Program-made: the position numbers and the translations under genes
Shown: positions 42,542 to 52,211 of the stretch, piece after piece
Layout of the letters: the number at the start of each line of letters is the position of its first letter
How positions within the stretch are numbered: position 1 is the first letter of the stretch
NCBI RefSeq assembly: GCF_001679725.1
Contig: NZ_CP016282.1
Span: 2,852,001 to 2,916,000 of the forward strand
Direction: 5' to 3'
Source of the DNA: Cryobacterium arcticum
GTDB lineage: Bacteria; Actinomycetota; Actinomycetes; Actinomycetales; Microbacteriaceae
Length of the DNA: 64,000 bases
Notes under the pieces: model-generated
The model's database searches: none
Seen by the model: the letters and a program-made list of their open reading frames with translations, nothing else
Told to the model about the DNA's origin: nothing

Positions 42542-44068
42542 CTAAACGGCCTCGGCCGCCGCTTCCTTCTCCGCCTTGCGGCGCGCCTTCTCGGCGTCGA
42601 GCACGGCCTTCTCGGCCGCCTTCTCCTCGGCGATCCACAGATCACGCTTGGCACCGGGCACCCAGCCCTTGTCCACAACGCGGATCTGGTAGACGATCGC
42701 GACGCTGACGAGCACCACGGCGATGAGGATCGCGAGAACAACGGCGAGGCCGCCGCCCACTCCGACGCTCACACCCACCAGGGTGCCGAACCAGCCGAAG
42801 TCCGCGTCGCCGAAGGTACTGTTGGCGAAGCCGAAGTCGCCGAGCACCAGCAGCAGAATGGCGGGCAGGATGGTGATGATCACGCCGTTGACGAAACCAC
42901 CGATCATCGCGCCCAGGCGTCCGCCGGTCGCGTTGCCGTAGACCCCGGCGCCACCACCGGTGAAGAAGTGCGGCACCATGCCGGGCAGGATCAGCGCGAG
43001 ACCGAACACCGGGTTCAGCCACACCGCGAGCACACCGAGGGCGATGAGGCCACCGGCGAAGGAGCTGAGGAAGCCGATCAGCACGGCGTTGGCGCCGAAC
43101 GGGAACACGATCGGGATGTCCAGGGCCGGGCGGGCTCCGGGGACGACCTTCTCGGCGATGCCCTGGAACGCGGGCACGAGCTCACCGAGCACGGTGCGCA
43201 CACCGTAGAGGATGACCGCGACCCCCACACCGAACTGCAGCGCCTGCGCGAACGCGGCCATGATGAACGCGCCGGCGTCGGCGGAGCCGAAGATGTCGAG
43301 CGCATCCTGCATCGGCAGGGCGATGAGGCCCCACACGGCGAAGACCATGTAGATGAGCACCATCGACAGTGACGTGGCCACCATCGAGTCGCGCAGGAAC
43401 TTCAGGCCCTGCGGAAACTTGATGTCTTCGGTGGACTTGCTGTTGCGGCCCACGACCTGGCCGGCTGCACCGGCGGCGATGTAGCCGAGGGTGCCGAAGT
43501 GGCCGATGGCGATGGTGTCGTTGCCGGTGATCTTCTTGGTCCACGGGTGCACGAACGCGGGCATCACGACCATGATCACGCCGAGCAGCAGCGCGCCGAT
43601 GAGCACGACGAGCCAGCTGGCGCCGTCGCCGAAGCCGACGGAGAGCACCACGGTGAGCATGGTGGCCATGAAGACCATGTGGTGCCCGGTGAGGAACACA
43701 TATTTAAGAGGAGTGAACCGCGCCAGCGCGAGCATCACCAGGAAGCCGAGCGTGAGCACGTAGGCGCTCTGCGCACCGAACTGCTCCTGCGCGATGGCGG
43801 TGATGACCTCGTTGGTGGGGATGACGCCCTGCGCGCCGGTCACCGCGAGAATCAGGTTGCCCAGCGGGTCGAGTGAGCCCACCACCACGTTGGCGCCGGC
43901 GCCGAGAATCAGGAAGCCGAGGGCCGCTTTGAGGGCACCGCCGATCACCTGCCCGGAGTTGCGCTTGAGCGCCATCAGCCCGATCGCGGTGATGATGCCG
44001 ATCAGATACGCGGGCACGTTGAGGATCTGCTGCCCGATGAAATTCAGTACGACGACAAGCCACTCCAT
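42542..44068 (-). CDS. PTS ascorbate-family permease, IIC (UlaA-like)
   Basis: 508 residues with about 11 helices, matching the UlaA/SgaT family: QQILNVPAYLIGIITAIGLMALKR, AALGFLILGAGANVVVGSL, and LTGHHMVFMATML. The last 40 residues are a Lys/Ala/Glu-rich cytosolic tail. Third gene of the IIA-IIB-IIC operon, 42 bp after IIB. The family takes ascorbate in E. coli, but other pentose-like substrates are known or suspected; the linked transketolase and DeoC suggest a pentose route. Confidence 0.9.
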   Translation of the reverse strand: MEWLVVVLNFIGQQILNVPAYLIGIITAIGLMALKRNSGQVIGGALKAALGFLILGAGANVVVGSLDPLGNLILAVTGAQGVIPTNEVITAIAQEQFGAQSAYVLTLGFLVMLALARFTPLKYVFLTGHHMVFMATMLTVVLSVGFGDGASWLVVLIGALLLGVIMVVMPAFVHPWTKKITGNDTIAIGHFGTLGYIAAGAAGQVVGRNSKSTEDIKFPQGLKFLRDSMVATSLSMVLIYMVFAVWGLIALPMQDALDIFGSADAGAFIMAAFAQALQFGVGVAVILYGVRTVLGELVPAFQGIAEKVVPGARPALDIPIVFPFGANAVLIGFLSSFAGGLIALGVLAVWLNPVFGLALILPGMVPHFFTGGGAGVYGNATGGRLGAMIGGFVNGVIITILPAILLLVLGDFGFANSTFGDADFGWFGTLVGVSVGVGGGLAVVLAILIAVVLVSVAIVYQIRVVDKGWVPGAKRDLWIAEEKAAEKAVLDAEKARRKAEKEAAAEAV

Positions 44069-44110
44069 TGTGGGAGCTCCTAATTCTGTGAGAGTGAGAC
44101 GGTGACGGGG

Positions 44111-44383
44111 TTACTCGACGGCGGCGGTGAGCTTCTCGGTGATCTCCTCGAGATCGAAGAAGTTGTTGATGATGATGACCTCGGCGGGCACGTCGCCGAG
44201 CTCCTCGGCCAGTTCCTCCGAGGTGAGCACGATCTCGGCGGTCTGCGCGGCGCCACGGGCCACGCCCATGTCGGCGGCTTCAACATCCGCATCGATGCCG
44301 AGCTTGGCGAGAACCTTCTCGGCGTTCATTTTGAGCAGCACTGAGGTTCCAATGCCCATTCCACAGACGGCGACGATCTTCAT
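44111..44383 (-). CDS. PTS component IIB (UlaB-like)
   Basis: 90 residues, with the phosphorylated Cys in AVCGMGIGTSVLLK at residue 7. Rossmann-like IIB of the lactose/ascorbate type. It passes phosphate from IIA to the sugar at IIC. Confidence 0.92.
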   Translation of the reverse strand: MKIVAVCGMGIGTSVLLKMNAEKVLAKLGIDADVEAADMGVARGAAQTAEIVLTSEELAEELGDVPAEVIIINNFFDLEEITEKLTAAVE

Positions 44384-44441
44384 GGGGTGCCTTTCGATTG
44401 GGTGAGACGAGTGTGAGAAATACGGATGTTTAGGGGCCGCG

Positions 44442-44903
44442 TTACGCGGCAGCAGCGGCGAGGTCGCCGAGCACGGCGCGCACCTCGTCGGCGGTCTGGG
44501 CCACCGTCAAGCGCTTCATCGCGGGGCCGTCGGAGAGCACGCCGGCCAGGGCCCGCATCACCTGCAGGTGCGCGTCGTGGTCCTTGGCGGCCAGGCCGAT
44601 CACGAGGGTGACAGGGTCGTTGGCCTTGTTGCCGAACTCCACGGGGGTGGCCAGGCTAACCCAGCTCAGTCCCCCGGTGAGAACCGCGGGCGACGGGCGG
44701 GAGTGCGCGAGGGCGACGCCGGGAGCGATGACGATGTACGGGCCGTGCTTCTCGACCGCGTCGATCATCTCGTCGGTGTAGGCGTCCGTCGTGGCTCCAC
44801 CGGCCACCAGGCCTGCGCCCGCGAGACGGATGGCGGCCCGCCAGTCGGCGGCCTCCGCCTGGGTCTCGATCGACGACAGCGCTTCGGCCAGGTTCAGTGC
44901 CAC
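44442..44903 (-). CDS. PTS component IIA (fructose/mannitol type)
   Basis: 153 residues of the EIIA-2 family. The phosphorylated His is in IAPGVALAHSRPS at about 66. First gene of the PTS operon, with a promoter and a GTGCACCAAAGT motif upstream. Confidence 0.9.
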   Translation of the reverse strand: MALNLAEALSSIETQAEAADWRAAIRLAGAGLVAGGATTDAYTDEMIDAVEKHGPYIVIAPGVALAHSRPSPAVLTGGLSWVSLATPVEFGNKANDPVTLVIGLAAKDHDAHLQVMRALAGVLSDGPAMKRLTVAQTADEVRAVLGDLAAAAA

Positions 44904-44965
44904 GAATGAACTCCTTTGTTGTTTCCGGTGCAGCCGGCCCGCGAGGGCGACTGGCTTGACTGTAT

Positions 44966-45003
44966 TAGCCTAAGCGACCTTTTGTCTACAAGTGCACCAA
45001 AGT
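44966..45003 (-). promoter_or_regulatory. PTS operon promoter and ROK-type operator
   Basis: On the minus strand, ACTTTGGTGCAC (45003-44992) precedes a TTGTAG -35-like hexamer and, after 18 bp, TAATAC as -10 (44971-44966). The same 12-bp motif, with AT instead of GC in the centre, is in the ROK/transketolase spacer at 46358-46369. Confidence 0.6.
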
Positions 45004-45097
45004 AAATTCGGATGCCCTTCCCGGGTCGCCGACAGCGGGCGCGCCAAACTGGGCGGCCGGGAGTACCGCGGTCGGGCCGGAGTAGTGACGGGCCGGC

Positions 45098-46282
45098 CTA
45101 TGCCGGCTGGGTGTGCAGCGAGACGCCGATGCCGCCGCCGCGGGTGAGCCGGCTGATGCGGTCGGCCTCGAAGAGGGCGTCCTGCGCGATGAGCGAAGCG
45201 CCGGTGACGCCGGCGATATGGCCGAGCCGGGACTTCTCCACCACGAGGCCCTGCAGGGCGAAGTCGCGGGCGCCGGCGAAGATCGCCTGCCGGATCGCAC
45301 CGAGGAACGGCTCGCCGGCCTGCGCCAGGTTGCCGCCGACCACGACGGCCTGCGGGTTGAGCAGCCCCACCACGTGGGCCAGGCTCTGGCCGATCTCGGT
45401 GCCGGTCTCGGCGAGCAGCCGCAGCACGGCGGGGTCGCCGTCGTTGGCCAGGCCCACGATGTCGCTGCTGGTGCGCACCCGGCGGCCCAGACTGAGCAGT
45501 TCACCGCGGATGACCGCGCCGCTGGCGATCGACTCCAGTCGCACGGTGCGCTCCCCGCCGGCACGCACGGCGCTGAGCTCGCCGGCGCCGCCGCGGGAGC
45601 CGTGGTAGATCGAGCCGTCGAGCACGAACGCCAGGCCCACACCGATGCCGGCCTTGAGCACCACGACGTCGCGGTACTCGGTCCAGCCGCGGCGGGCCTC
45701 GGCGAGCGCCATGATGTTCACGTCCCGGTCCACGGCGAAGACGGCGTGGTCGTAGCGGCCGGCGAAGTACTCCTTCACCAGCACGTCGTTCCACTGGGTG
45801 TCTACCTGCGGGCTGGCGAGCCGGCCGGTGACGAAGTCGACCGGGCCGGGCACGCCCACCCCGATGCCCACCACGTCGGCGCGGGTCTTGCCGAGCCGGT
45901 CGAGCATGTGGTCGAACACCTGGCCGGCCCACTCGAAGATCTCGGCGGGCCCCTCGCTCAGGCCGATGTCGGCCTCGTCTTCGCTGAGGATGGTGGAGAC
46001 CAGGTCGGTGATGGCCAGGCGGGTGTGCGAGCCGCCGATGTCCACGGCCAGCAGCAGGCCGGCATCCGGGTTCACGGCGAATTCTTCGGGCGGGCGGCCG
46101 CCGCGGGAGTCGAGCTGCCCCACGCTCATCACGATGGAGGCGTGCAGCAGCTCGTCGAGCCGGCGGGCCAGGGTGATGCGCGACCAGCCGAGCTGCTCGA
46201 TGAGGTCAGTGCGGGTGGTGGCACGGCCGGACCGGATGAGGTCAAGCACCACACCCGAGCCGGTGGACAGAGCGTGTGCCAT
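45098..46282 (-). CDS. ROK family transcriptional regulator
   Basis: 394 residues. N-terminal winged helix (TRTDLIEQLGWSRITLARRLDEL, about 22-45) joined to a ROK sugar-kinase-like domain: phosphate loop LAVDIGGSHTRLAI, and VGIGVGVPGPVDFVTG, and GRGGAGELS-type segment with HGSRGGAGELS. The zinc site Cys of many ROK repressors (CxCGxxGC) is absent here. Between the PTS operon and transketolase, divergent from the latter. It likely responds to a sugar or its phosphate. Confidence 0.9.
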   Translation of the reverse strand: MAHALSTGSGVVLDLIRSGRATTRTDLIEQLGWSRITLARRLDELLHASIVMSVGQLDSRGGRPPEEFAVNPDAGLLLAVDIGGSHTRLAITDLVSTILSEDEADIGLSEGPAEIFEWAGQVFDHMLDRLGKTRADVVGIGVGVPGPVDFVTGRLASPQVDTQWNDVLVKEYFAGRYDHAVFAVDRDVNIMALAEARRGWTEYRDVVVLKAGIGVGLAFVLDGSIYHGSRGGAGELSAVRAGGERTVRLESIASGAVIRGELLSLGRRVRTSSDIVGLANDGDPAVLRLLAETGTEIGQSLAHVVGLLNPQAVVVGGNLAQAGEPFLGAIRQAIFAGARDFALQGLVVEKSRLGHIAGVTGASLIAQDALFEADRISRLTRGGGIGVSLHTQPA

Positions 46283-46340
46283 AGGATTCCCGTCTTCCGA
46301 ACGCATCCGCCCGGCCTGCGGGTGGTGCATAACCAATTGT

Positions 46341-46370
46341 TTGACTTAAGTACATTTGTATACCAAAGTA
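46341..46370 (+). promoter_or_regulatory. Divergent ROK/transketolase regulatory site
   Basis: TTGACT (46341-46346) may serve as -35 for the transketolase gene. GTATACCAAAGT (46358-46369) matches the motif upstream of the PTS operon (GTGCACCAAAGT at 44992-45003) and has the near-palindromic shape TTTGTATACCAAA. Probable binding site of the ROK regulator. Confidence 0.6.
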
Positions 46371-46376
46371 TCTCGC

Positions 46377-48458
46377 ATGGCTACCGAAACGAAGAAGTTC
46401 CCGTCACAGACGACGTCCGCCGAACTGGACGCCCGCGCCGTCGCAAGCGCCCAGGCCCTGGCCGCCCACGTGGTGCAGGCCAAAGGACATGGGCACGGCG
46501 GCACCGCCATGGCATTGGCACCAGTGTCCCACGTGTTGTTCTCCCGAGTGCTGCGGCACTCCCCCGCCCACCCCGACTGGCCCGCCCGCGACCGCTTCGT
46601 TCTTTCGGCCGGTCACGCGAGCCTTCTGCTCTACACGCAGCTGTTCCTCACCGGCTACGGCCTCACCCTCGACGACCTGGCCAAGAGCCGCACCCTCGGC
46701 TCCAAGACGCCCGGCCACCCCGAGGTGCACCACACCGTGGGCGTGGAGATGAGCACCGGACCGCTCGGCCAGGGCGTCGCCTCCGCGGTGGGCATGGCCA
46801 TGGCCGCCCGGCACGAGAGCGCCGTGTTCACCCCCGGCTCCGCCCTGCTCGACCACACCACCTGGGTGCTAGCCGGCGACGGCTGCCTGCAGGAGGGCGT
46901 CTCCGGCGAGGCGTCGAGCCTGGCCGGCACGCTCGGCCTCGACAACCTCGTGCTGATCTGGGATGACAATCACATCACCATCGACTCCGGCACCGACGAG
47001 ACCTTCAGCGAGGACGTGCGCGCCCGGTACCGGGCCTACGGATGGCGGGTGCTCGAGATCGACACCCCCACCGACCTCGACGCCCTCGAGGCCGCCCTAC
47101 GCGAGGCCGCCGAGCGCACCGGCCGGCCCACCCTGGTGGCTCTCCGCACCGTGATCGGTGCCCCCTCGGCCAAGTTCGGCGGTACCTCCGCCGCGCATTC
47201 CGGCGGCTTCGGCGCCGACGAGCTCGCCCTCGTGAAGACCACGCTGGGCTTCGCGCCCGACGCGCCCCTGCACGACCTTGTCGCCCCCGACACTCTCGAG
47301 CACACCCGCAGCGCCCTCACCCGCGGCGAACGGATGCATACCGCCTGGGAGGCGGACCTCGCCGCCTGGGCCGCCCGGGAACCCGAGGCCGCCGCCCGCT
47401 GGCGCGCCTTCCGCGGCGGCGAATTCTCCACCGCCGCCCTCGACACGGTGAAGCTCGGTGAGCCCGGCGACATGATCGCCACCCGCAAAACCAACGGCGC
47501 CGTGCTCCGCGCGCTGCAGGGCTCCGCTCCCCTCTGGGGCGGCTCGGCCGACCTCGCCGGGTCCACCACCGTGGAGGTCGACGGCGACCGGTTCTCCGCC
47601 GCTAACCCGGCCGGCGAGTTCATCCGCTTCGGCATCCGCGAACACGCCATGGCCGCCATCCTCAACGGCATCGCCCTGCAGGGTCCGTGGCGCCCGTTCG
47701 CCTCCACCTACCTGGTGTTCAGCGACTACATGCGCCCGAGCATCCGCCTCGGCGCCCTAATGGGACTCGGCGCGGTCTACGTGTACACCCACGACTCCGT
47801 CGCCGTCGGCGAAGACGGCCCCACCCACCAGCCGGTCGAGCAGATCGCGTCGCTCCGCACAGTGCCGGGCCTCGACGTCGTGCGCCCCGCCGACTCCATC
47901 GAGGTCGTCGCCGCCTGGCGCCGCATCCTCGCCTCCCCCGACCGCCCGGTTGCCCTGATTCTCAGCCGGCAAGACCTGCCCGTGCTGGCAAGCACCAACC
48001 TCACCCCCGCCGGGGTGACCGCCGGCGGCTACGTGCGCTGGCAGAACGGTGACGGGGCCGACTTGGCGATCCTCGCCACCGGCAGCGAAGTGCACCTGGC
48101 CGTCGAAGCCGCCACCCGGCTTGCCGACAAGGGCATCAACGTCCGCGTGGTCTCGATGCCCTGCGTCGAGTGGTTCGCCGAGCAGACCGCCGACTACCGC
48201 GAGTCCGTGCTGCCGGCGGGCCTCCGCGCCCGCGTGGCCGTCGAGGCCGGCCGCGGCGACGCCTGGTACCGCTGGGTGGGCCTTGACGGCCAAGTCGTCT
48301 CCGTCGAGGAGTTCGGCGAATCCGGCAGCGGCCCCGAGGTGCTGCGCCTACGCGGCATTCACCTCGACGCGGTCCTCGCCGCCGCCCACACCACCCTCGC
48401 CACAACCACCGGTACCCCCGCCGCAGCGCACGGCACCGCCGAGCTCGTCACCAACTAA
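46377..48458 (+). CDS. tkt: Transketolase
   Basis: 693 residues, a full-length enzyme. Thiamine diphosphate site [18 protein letters not shown] ... DDNHITID at about 163-198, transketolase motif in the middle [23 protein letters not shown] (about 478-500), and the pyrimidine-domain [15 protein letters not shown]. Moves two-carbon units between sugar phosphates in the cytosol. Separate from a housekeeping pentose-phosphate cluster and coupled to a PTS and DeoC, so it is probably a catabolic paralog. ATG at 46377; no obvious ribosome site, perhaps leaderless. Confidence 0.92.
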   Translation: MATETKKFPSQTTSAELDARAVASAQALAAHVVQAKGHGHGGTAMALAPVSHVLFSRVLRHSPAHPDWPARDRFVLSAGHASLLLYTQLFLTGYGLTLDDLAKSRTLGSKTPGHPEVHHTVGVEMSTGPLGQGVASAVGMAMAARHESAVFTPGSALLDHTTWVLAGDGCLQEGVSGEASSLAGTLGLDNLVLIWDDNHITIDSGTDETFSEDVRARYRAYGWRVLEIDTPTDLDALEAALREAAERTGRPTLVALRTVIGAPSAKFGGTSAAHSGGFGADELALVKTTLGFAPDAPLHDLVAPDTLEHTRSALTRGERMHTAWEADLAAWAAREPEAAARWRAFRGGEFSTAALDTVKLGEPGDMIATRKTNGAVLRALQGSAPLWGGSADLAGSTTVEVDGDRFSAANPAGEFIRFGIREHAMAAILNGIALQGPWRPFASTYLVFSDYMRPSIRLGALMGLGAVYVYTHDSVAVGEDGPTHQPVEQIASLRTVPGLDVVRPADSIEVVAAWRRILASPDRPVALILSRQDLPVLASTNLTPAGVTAGGYVRWQNGDGADLAILATGSEVHLAVEAATRLADKGINVRVVSMPCVEWFAEQTADYRESVLPAGLRARVAVEAGRGDAWYRWVGLDGQVVSVEEFGESGSGPEVLRLRGIHLDAVLAAAHTTLATTTGTPAAAHGTAELVTN

Positions 48459-48469
48459 GGACACACGCC

Positions 48470-49165
48470 ATGACTTCCCTCTCCCCCGACGCCGCCACCG
48501 TGGCCCGCATGATCGACCACACCCTGCTCAAGCCCGAGGCCACCGCCGCCGACGTAACCGCCCTCATCGCCGAGGCCATCGAGCTGGGCGCCTACTCAGT
48601 CTGCGTCTCCCCCTCGATGCTGCCGCTGACCATCCCCGCCGGCGCCGACCTCAAGGTCGCCGTCGTCTGCGGCTTCCCCAGCGGCAAGCACCACAGCAGC
48701 ATCAAGGCCGCCGAAGCCGCCCTGGCCATCGCGCAAGGCGCCGACGAGATCGACATGGTCATCGACATCGGCGCCGCCAAGGCCGGTCGCTTCGCCGACG
48801 TGCAGGCCGATATCGCCACAGTGCGCGCCAGCATCCCGGCCCCGAAGGTGCTCAAGGTGATCATCGAATCCGCAGCGCTGACGGATGCCGAGATCGTCGC
48901 CGTCTGCAAGGCCGCCGTGGCCGCGGGCGCCGACTTTGTCAAGACGTCCACCGGCTTCCACCCCGCCGGCGGCGCGACCGTGCACGCCGTTCGGTTAATG
49001 AAGCAAACCGTGGGCGATCGGGCCCAGGTGAAGGCGTCGGGTGGCGTACGCAGCTTTGCCGGGGCCCTCTCCTTGTTCGAGGCCGGCGCGAACCGCCTCG
49101 GGGTCTCCGGCAGTTCGGCCTTGCTCTCCAACGGCACCCCCACTATCCACGACATCGCCTACTAG
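48470..49165 (+). CDS. deoC: Deoxyribose-phosphate aldolase
   Basis: 231 residues, TIM barrel. Schiff-base Lys in [10 protein letters not shown] at about 164, the proton-relay Asp in IDMVIDIG, and second Lys in VKASGGVRS. Splits 2-deoxyribose 5-phosphate to glyceraldehyde 3-phosphate and acetaldehyde. Starts 11 bp after transketolase in one operon. With the PTS this suggests catabolism of a pentose or deoxypentose. Confidence 0.95.
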   Translation: MTSLSPDAATVARMIDHTLLKPEATAADVTALIAEAIELGAYSVCVSPSMLPLTIPAGADLKVAVVCGFPSGKHHSSIKAAEAALAIAQGADEIDMVIDIGAAKAGRFADVQADIATVRASIPAPKVLKVIIESAALTDAEIVAVCKAAVAAGADFVKTSTGFHPAGGATVHAVRLMKQTVGDRAQVKASGGVRSFAGALSLFEAGANRLGVSGSSALLSNGTPTIHDIAY

Positions 49166-49174
49166 AGCTGCTAC

Positions 49175-49221
49175 GCGAGGTCGACGCCTCGCCAGTGCGA
49201 ATTCGCGCAGGTCGACCTCGC
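49175..49221. terminator. Terminator-like hairpin after deoC
   Basis: GCGAGGTCGAC (49175-49185) pairs with GTCGACCTCGC (49211-49221), and a short hairpin GCGAGG/CCTCGC lies within 49175-49192. Marks the end of the transketolase-deoC operon and the left edge of the island that follows. Confidence 0.6.
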
Positions 49222-49410
49222 TGAGACTCGGCGGACGACCCCACTGGGCCAGCTTCCTAAGAGCCAGGAGCCTTCACGCGTCAAGCTGGTCCTTCCTAGG
49301 GCTCACACTGACCTGAATTCGGCCACCGGCACCGTCTTCGGCAATGCAGTAGCTTAGGCCTTCATACATATTTGTGGCAGGTCAAGGGCCATTTTAGACA
49401 TGAGGAATTT

Positions 49411-49629
49411 GTGGACAGCGAACGAGTGATCGAGATTTTGCGTGAAGTAACTCGAATGAAGATTGAGAGGATTGGCGATCAATACAACTTCACGCTAAGA
49501 ACTCACGTCGAGTGGTTGGCAACGATGCCTGTCAAGGAAATTGAGGAACTCGCCGCCTCAGTTTCGTTGATGTCTGCTGTTGATGAAACAACCGCGATTA
49601 CGGGGGACTTCTGCAGAGTACTTGGTTAG
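49411..49629 (+). pseudogene. N-terminal fragment of the HEPN protein gene, before a frameshift
   Basis: Reads VDSERVIEILREVTRMKIERIGDQYNF and on to EETTAITG-like residues, stopping at 49629. The GTG at 49411 has a GAGGA ribosome site 5 bp upstream. One G too many in GGGGG (49602-49606) separates it from the HEPN frame; removing it joins DETTAITG to TSAEYLVSFSG and gives a 417-residue protein. The combined length 1255 bp is one more than a multiple of three. Confidence 0.6.
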
Positions 49630-50665
49630 CTTTTCTGGCCCCCCGCGCCCGGCGCGGTTCCGACCAGTGGTCGAGCTAACCGATGCAACCGAAATGCTGA
49701 CATACCGGCTCGGAAAACCATCAATCGCCTTCGCAATATTCATCACGGACCGACTCCTATCATTGCCCCGAACCGGCATGAGACCCTTCCGGTTCGTTTC
49801 GGCGGCGGCGCGCCCCTTGTTCGATCTGGCCGAATCGACCGTGCTCGAGATGTTTGTGGACACGCTACGCATTACGACCCTTGAGATATGTTCGGAAAGA
49901 CAGCTATCAGCTTCGTCGTGGCAGCCTCTCGCCGACGCCTTCTACTTCCACGTGGGGTACAACCTGGACTACCCAGTGATTCCTCAGCCGACACTTAAGG
50001 AAATGTTACGGAGCACCAAGATTCAGAACGTTCGACGGACGAACGCTGCAGAACTTGACGCCCCTCATCGCCGGTATATCCCTGACCTCGTCCATAACTA
50101 CCAACTAGCGGTGTCGACCGACAGCCCGATGCTCGCATTCCTCTCGTTCTACCACGTGGCCGAGCATTGGTTCGATGAGGTTATTCAGAATGACATTGCC
50201 GCGAAGCTTCAGTCAGTGATTAGTTCGCCTGACTTTTCCTATAAACGCATGAAAGACCTTCGCAAGCTCATCCGAATGGTGAGCCGTGAGATCCAAACTC
50301 GAAATGACGAACTCGTGATCAATGAGATGACCGCGCTGCACCTAACTCTGAAGCTGTACTTGGACCTGATCGACCTTCGCGCCGTCTTGGATTCTTTCGA
50401 CGACACACTCGTCGAGCACTATTCGCACTCCGATGTCTCGTTCTCAAAAGGCGACGTATTCGATTTGGGGAGCAACAACCACGAAGCAGTTTTGCTGGCG
50501 CTGACTAAGCGCATCTATAAGACGAGGAATGCGCTGGTGCACAGAAAGAACGGTGATAGAAGCCGATTCGTTCCGTTCAAGGATGACAAGGCATTGGAAC
50601 CGGAAGTAATCCTCATGAGATTCATTGCGGAGCAAATCATCATCAAGAGCGGCACCGTGGCCTAA
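49580..50665 (+). CDS. HEPN-domain protein, putative RNase effector
   Basis: 361 codons are open, but the natural start is probably the GTG at 49411 (see the frameshift entry). The C-terminal part is helical with KRIYKTRNALVHRKNGDRSR; RNALVH is the Rx4-6H catalytic signature of HEPN ribonucleases, as in ApeA-like and other abortive-infection proteins. Upstream segments (FLSFYHVAEHWFDEVIQNDIAAKLQS, MKDLRKLIRMVSREIQ) give the rest of the helical bundle. AT-richer than the flanking metabolic genes. It heads the plus-strand part of the island. Probably a defence effector. Confidence 0.7.
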   Translation: MMKQPRLRGTSAEYLVSFSGPPRPARFRPVVELTDATEMLTYRLGKPSIAFAIFITDRLLSLPRTGMRPFRFVSAAARPLFDLAESTVLEMFVDTLRITTLEICSERQLSASSWQPLADAFYFHVGYNLDYPVIPQPTLKEMLRSTKIQNVRRTNAAELDAPHRRYIPDLVHNYQLAVSTDSPMLAFLSFYHVAEHWFDEVIQNDIAAKLQSVISSPDFSYKRMKDLRKLIRMVSREIQTRNDELVINEMTALHLTLKLYLDLIDLRAVLDSFDDTLVEHYSHSDVSFSKGDVFDLGSNNHEAVLLALTKRIYKTRNALVHRKNGDRSRFVPFKDDKALEPEVILMRFIAEQIIIKSGTVA

Positions 50666-51107
50666 CCGCAGACGAATGCGTGCAGAGGTTGCGAGGTCTA
50701 TTGGCACGTCCGCCTTCGCCCGTCGAATCCGCCTGTGGGCTCCCTATTGCCGAAGCCGCCGGGCTGAAGGGCCAAAATCGCTGTGCTTCTATAGCCGGGC
50801 GCGCGAGAGGAGTCGCAAATATGTTGAATCCAACTCGTCGCAGGTCATGAACTCGTGCTGACCACCGTCCCACTCTGACCCCGGTAGCCTCCCCTTGGCG
50901 GCGAAGGCGCCGCGCCTCAGCTCCAAGAACGGGCACTGTCCAGTACCAGCACCATCCGGAATGCCCGTCATTTATGCTCGGCACTTTCAACGCTGAGAAG
51001 CCATTCGAAGGTTGAGCGCCTCGACTGTCGCGATCTTGTAACGAGCCACAAGATCAATCAGTAGGATTCGAACAAGCGGTTCAGCGATGAGGAATGAATA
51101 GTCAACA
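50666..51107. other. 442-bp spacer inside the island
   Basis: Lower-GC sequence. Open frames of up to 115 codons (for example 50643-50990 minus) overlap the HEPN gene or have no protein-like features. No repeat, RNA or promoter was recognised except a possible AGGA ribosome site before 51108. Confidence 0.5.
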
Positions 51108-52211
51108 ATGACGACGTATCAGATGGCACCCTACTTGATCTTTATTCGGCCGAAGGGATCCGCGGGGGACGTCCGACCGTTGAAGGACGTGGATGGCAGG
51201 GGCACAAGGCTCCTGGACTTAGTCAGCTATGCGCTAGCCGCTTCCATCGGCACACGCTCATTCCAACTTCCGAAGAAGAACGATGTGTCCTTCAACGTTT
51301 CCGGCCTCCGCGTCGGAGAGAGCGCAATCTATTACACAGTTAGTCACGGCAGCCGCGGGATTGAGTCCTCAATCGGAGCTTCGGACGAAGATGAGATCTT
51401 CGATCGCAAAACCAAGCACGTGGAAAGCATCGAGTTCCGTAATTTAGTCTTGTTTCCGAAGGGCGCCAGTTACGCTCTGCTTCTGACCGAGCGGATTGGC
51501 GGCAGGGGGATAGCGGCGTTCAACGAGAAGCTACTGAAGGACACAATTCAAGCGGCTGTTGAGGGTTCAATCTTCTCACATACGGCTTTGGTGACCGCAG
51601 CAGATCTTGACAATGTCCCTCTCCTGCTGAACGCCGTGAATTTCGAGTTCCCGAGCAAGACGGACCCTGACGGCAAGTTCATGGACGTATCGGGCCTGGA
51701 TGGCATATTTTCGCTTCGCTACAGATTCCGGAAGGCTCGAAAACTGTCGAGGTATGTCGGTAAGGACGGCGAGAAATTGAGCGCGTCCGAAGTGTTCGGC
51801 GTCCTGAATCCCGCACTTACCGCGGCGGGTCTCAACGGATCGGGTGACAACTTGAAGGAGCTTGGAGTCAAAGCCAAATTGAACGTAACTCTGCCTTCGG
51901 GAAATACCCGCACATTCACCCTTGGCGTTCAAGAAGGACCTGCTTTGGTCTATGCCTTAGAGGCGGAGCAGAGCACATCGCACCACACCGTCAGCACGGG
52001 AGTGCAGCAAGAATCCGTCGATCGACCATCAGTTGAGGATTTCTTGCGTGTGGCCAGAGAAGTAGTGTCAGACGTGAGCGGTAGCTTTACTATTCCACTC
52101 AACACTGTTAGTGATTGTTACGTTCCGGCCGGTCACGAACCTGTAGTGTGTCCCCCTAACTGGAAGGTGGTTTGGAATGAACCAGATCACACCGCTGCAA
52201 GTAGTTCGTGA
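51108..52211 (+). CDS. Unknown protein of defence island
   Basis: 367 residues, no signal peptide or membrane helix. N-terminal YLIFIRPKGSAGDVRPLKDVDGRGTRLLDL and GLRVGESAIYYTVSHGSRGIE look like beta-rich sensor sequence; then FRNLVLFPKGASYALLLTERIGGRGIAAFNEKLLKDTIQ, followed by helical VFGVLNPALTAAGLNGSGDNLKELG. No family recognised. Its end overlaps the following membrane protein by 35 bp, suggesting a two-gene module with a soluble sensor and membrane effector. Confidence 0.6.
   Translation: MTTYQMAPYLIFIRPKGSAGDVRPLKDVDGRGTRLLDLVSYALAASIGTRSFQLPKKNDVSFNVSGLRVGESAIYYTVSHGSRGIESSIGASDEDEIFDRKTKHVESIEFRNLVLFPKGASYALLLTERIGGRGIAAFNEKLLKDTIQAAVEGSIFSHTALVTAADLDNVPLLLNAVNFEFPSKTDPDGKFMDVSGLDGIFSLRYRFRKARKLSRYVGKDGEKLSASEVFGVLNPALTAAGLNGSGDNLKELGVKAKLNVTLPSGNTRTFTLGVQEGPALVYALEAEQSTSHHTVSTGVQQESVDRPSVEDFLRVAREVVSDVSGSFTIPLNTVSDCYVPAGHEPVVCPPNWKVVWNEPDHTAASSS

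Noticed and set aside
50789..50971. 60-codon minus frame ending DELDSTYLRLLSRARL
   Set aside because: Short, no ribosome site and no neighbour; a real gene end could not be supported.
51061..51107. tRNA-like GATTCGAAC
   Set aside because: T-loop-like string only; no cloverleaf or acceptor stem could be drawn.
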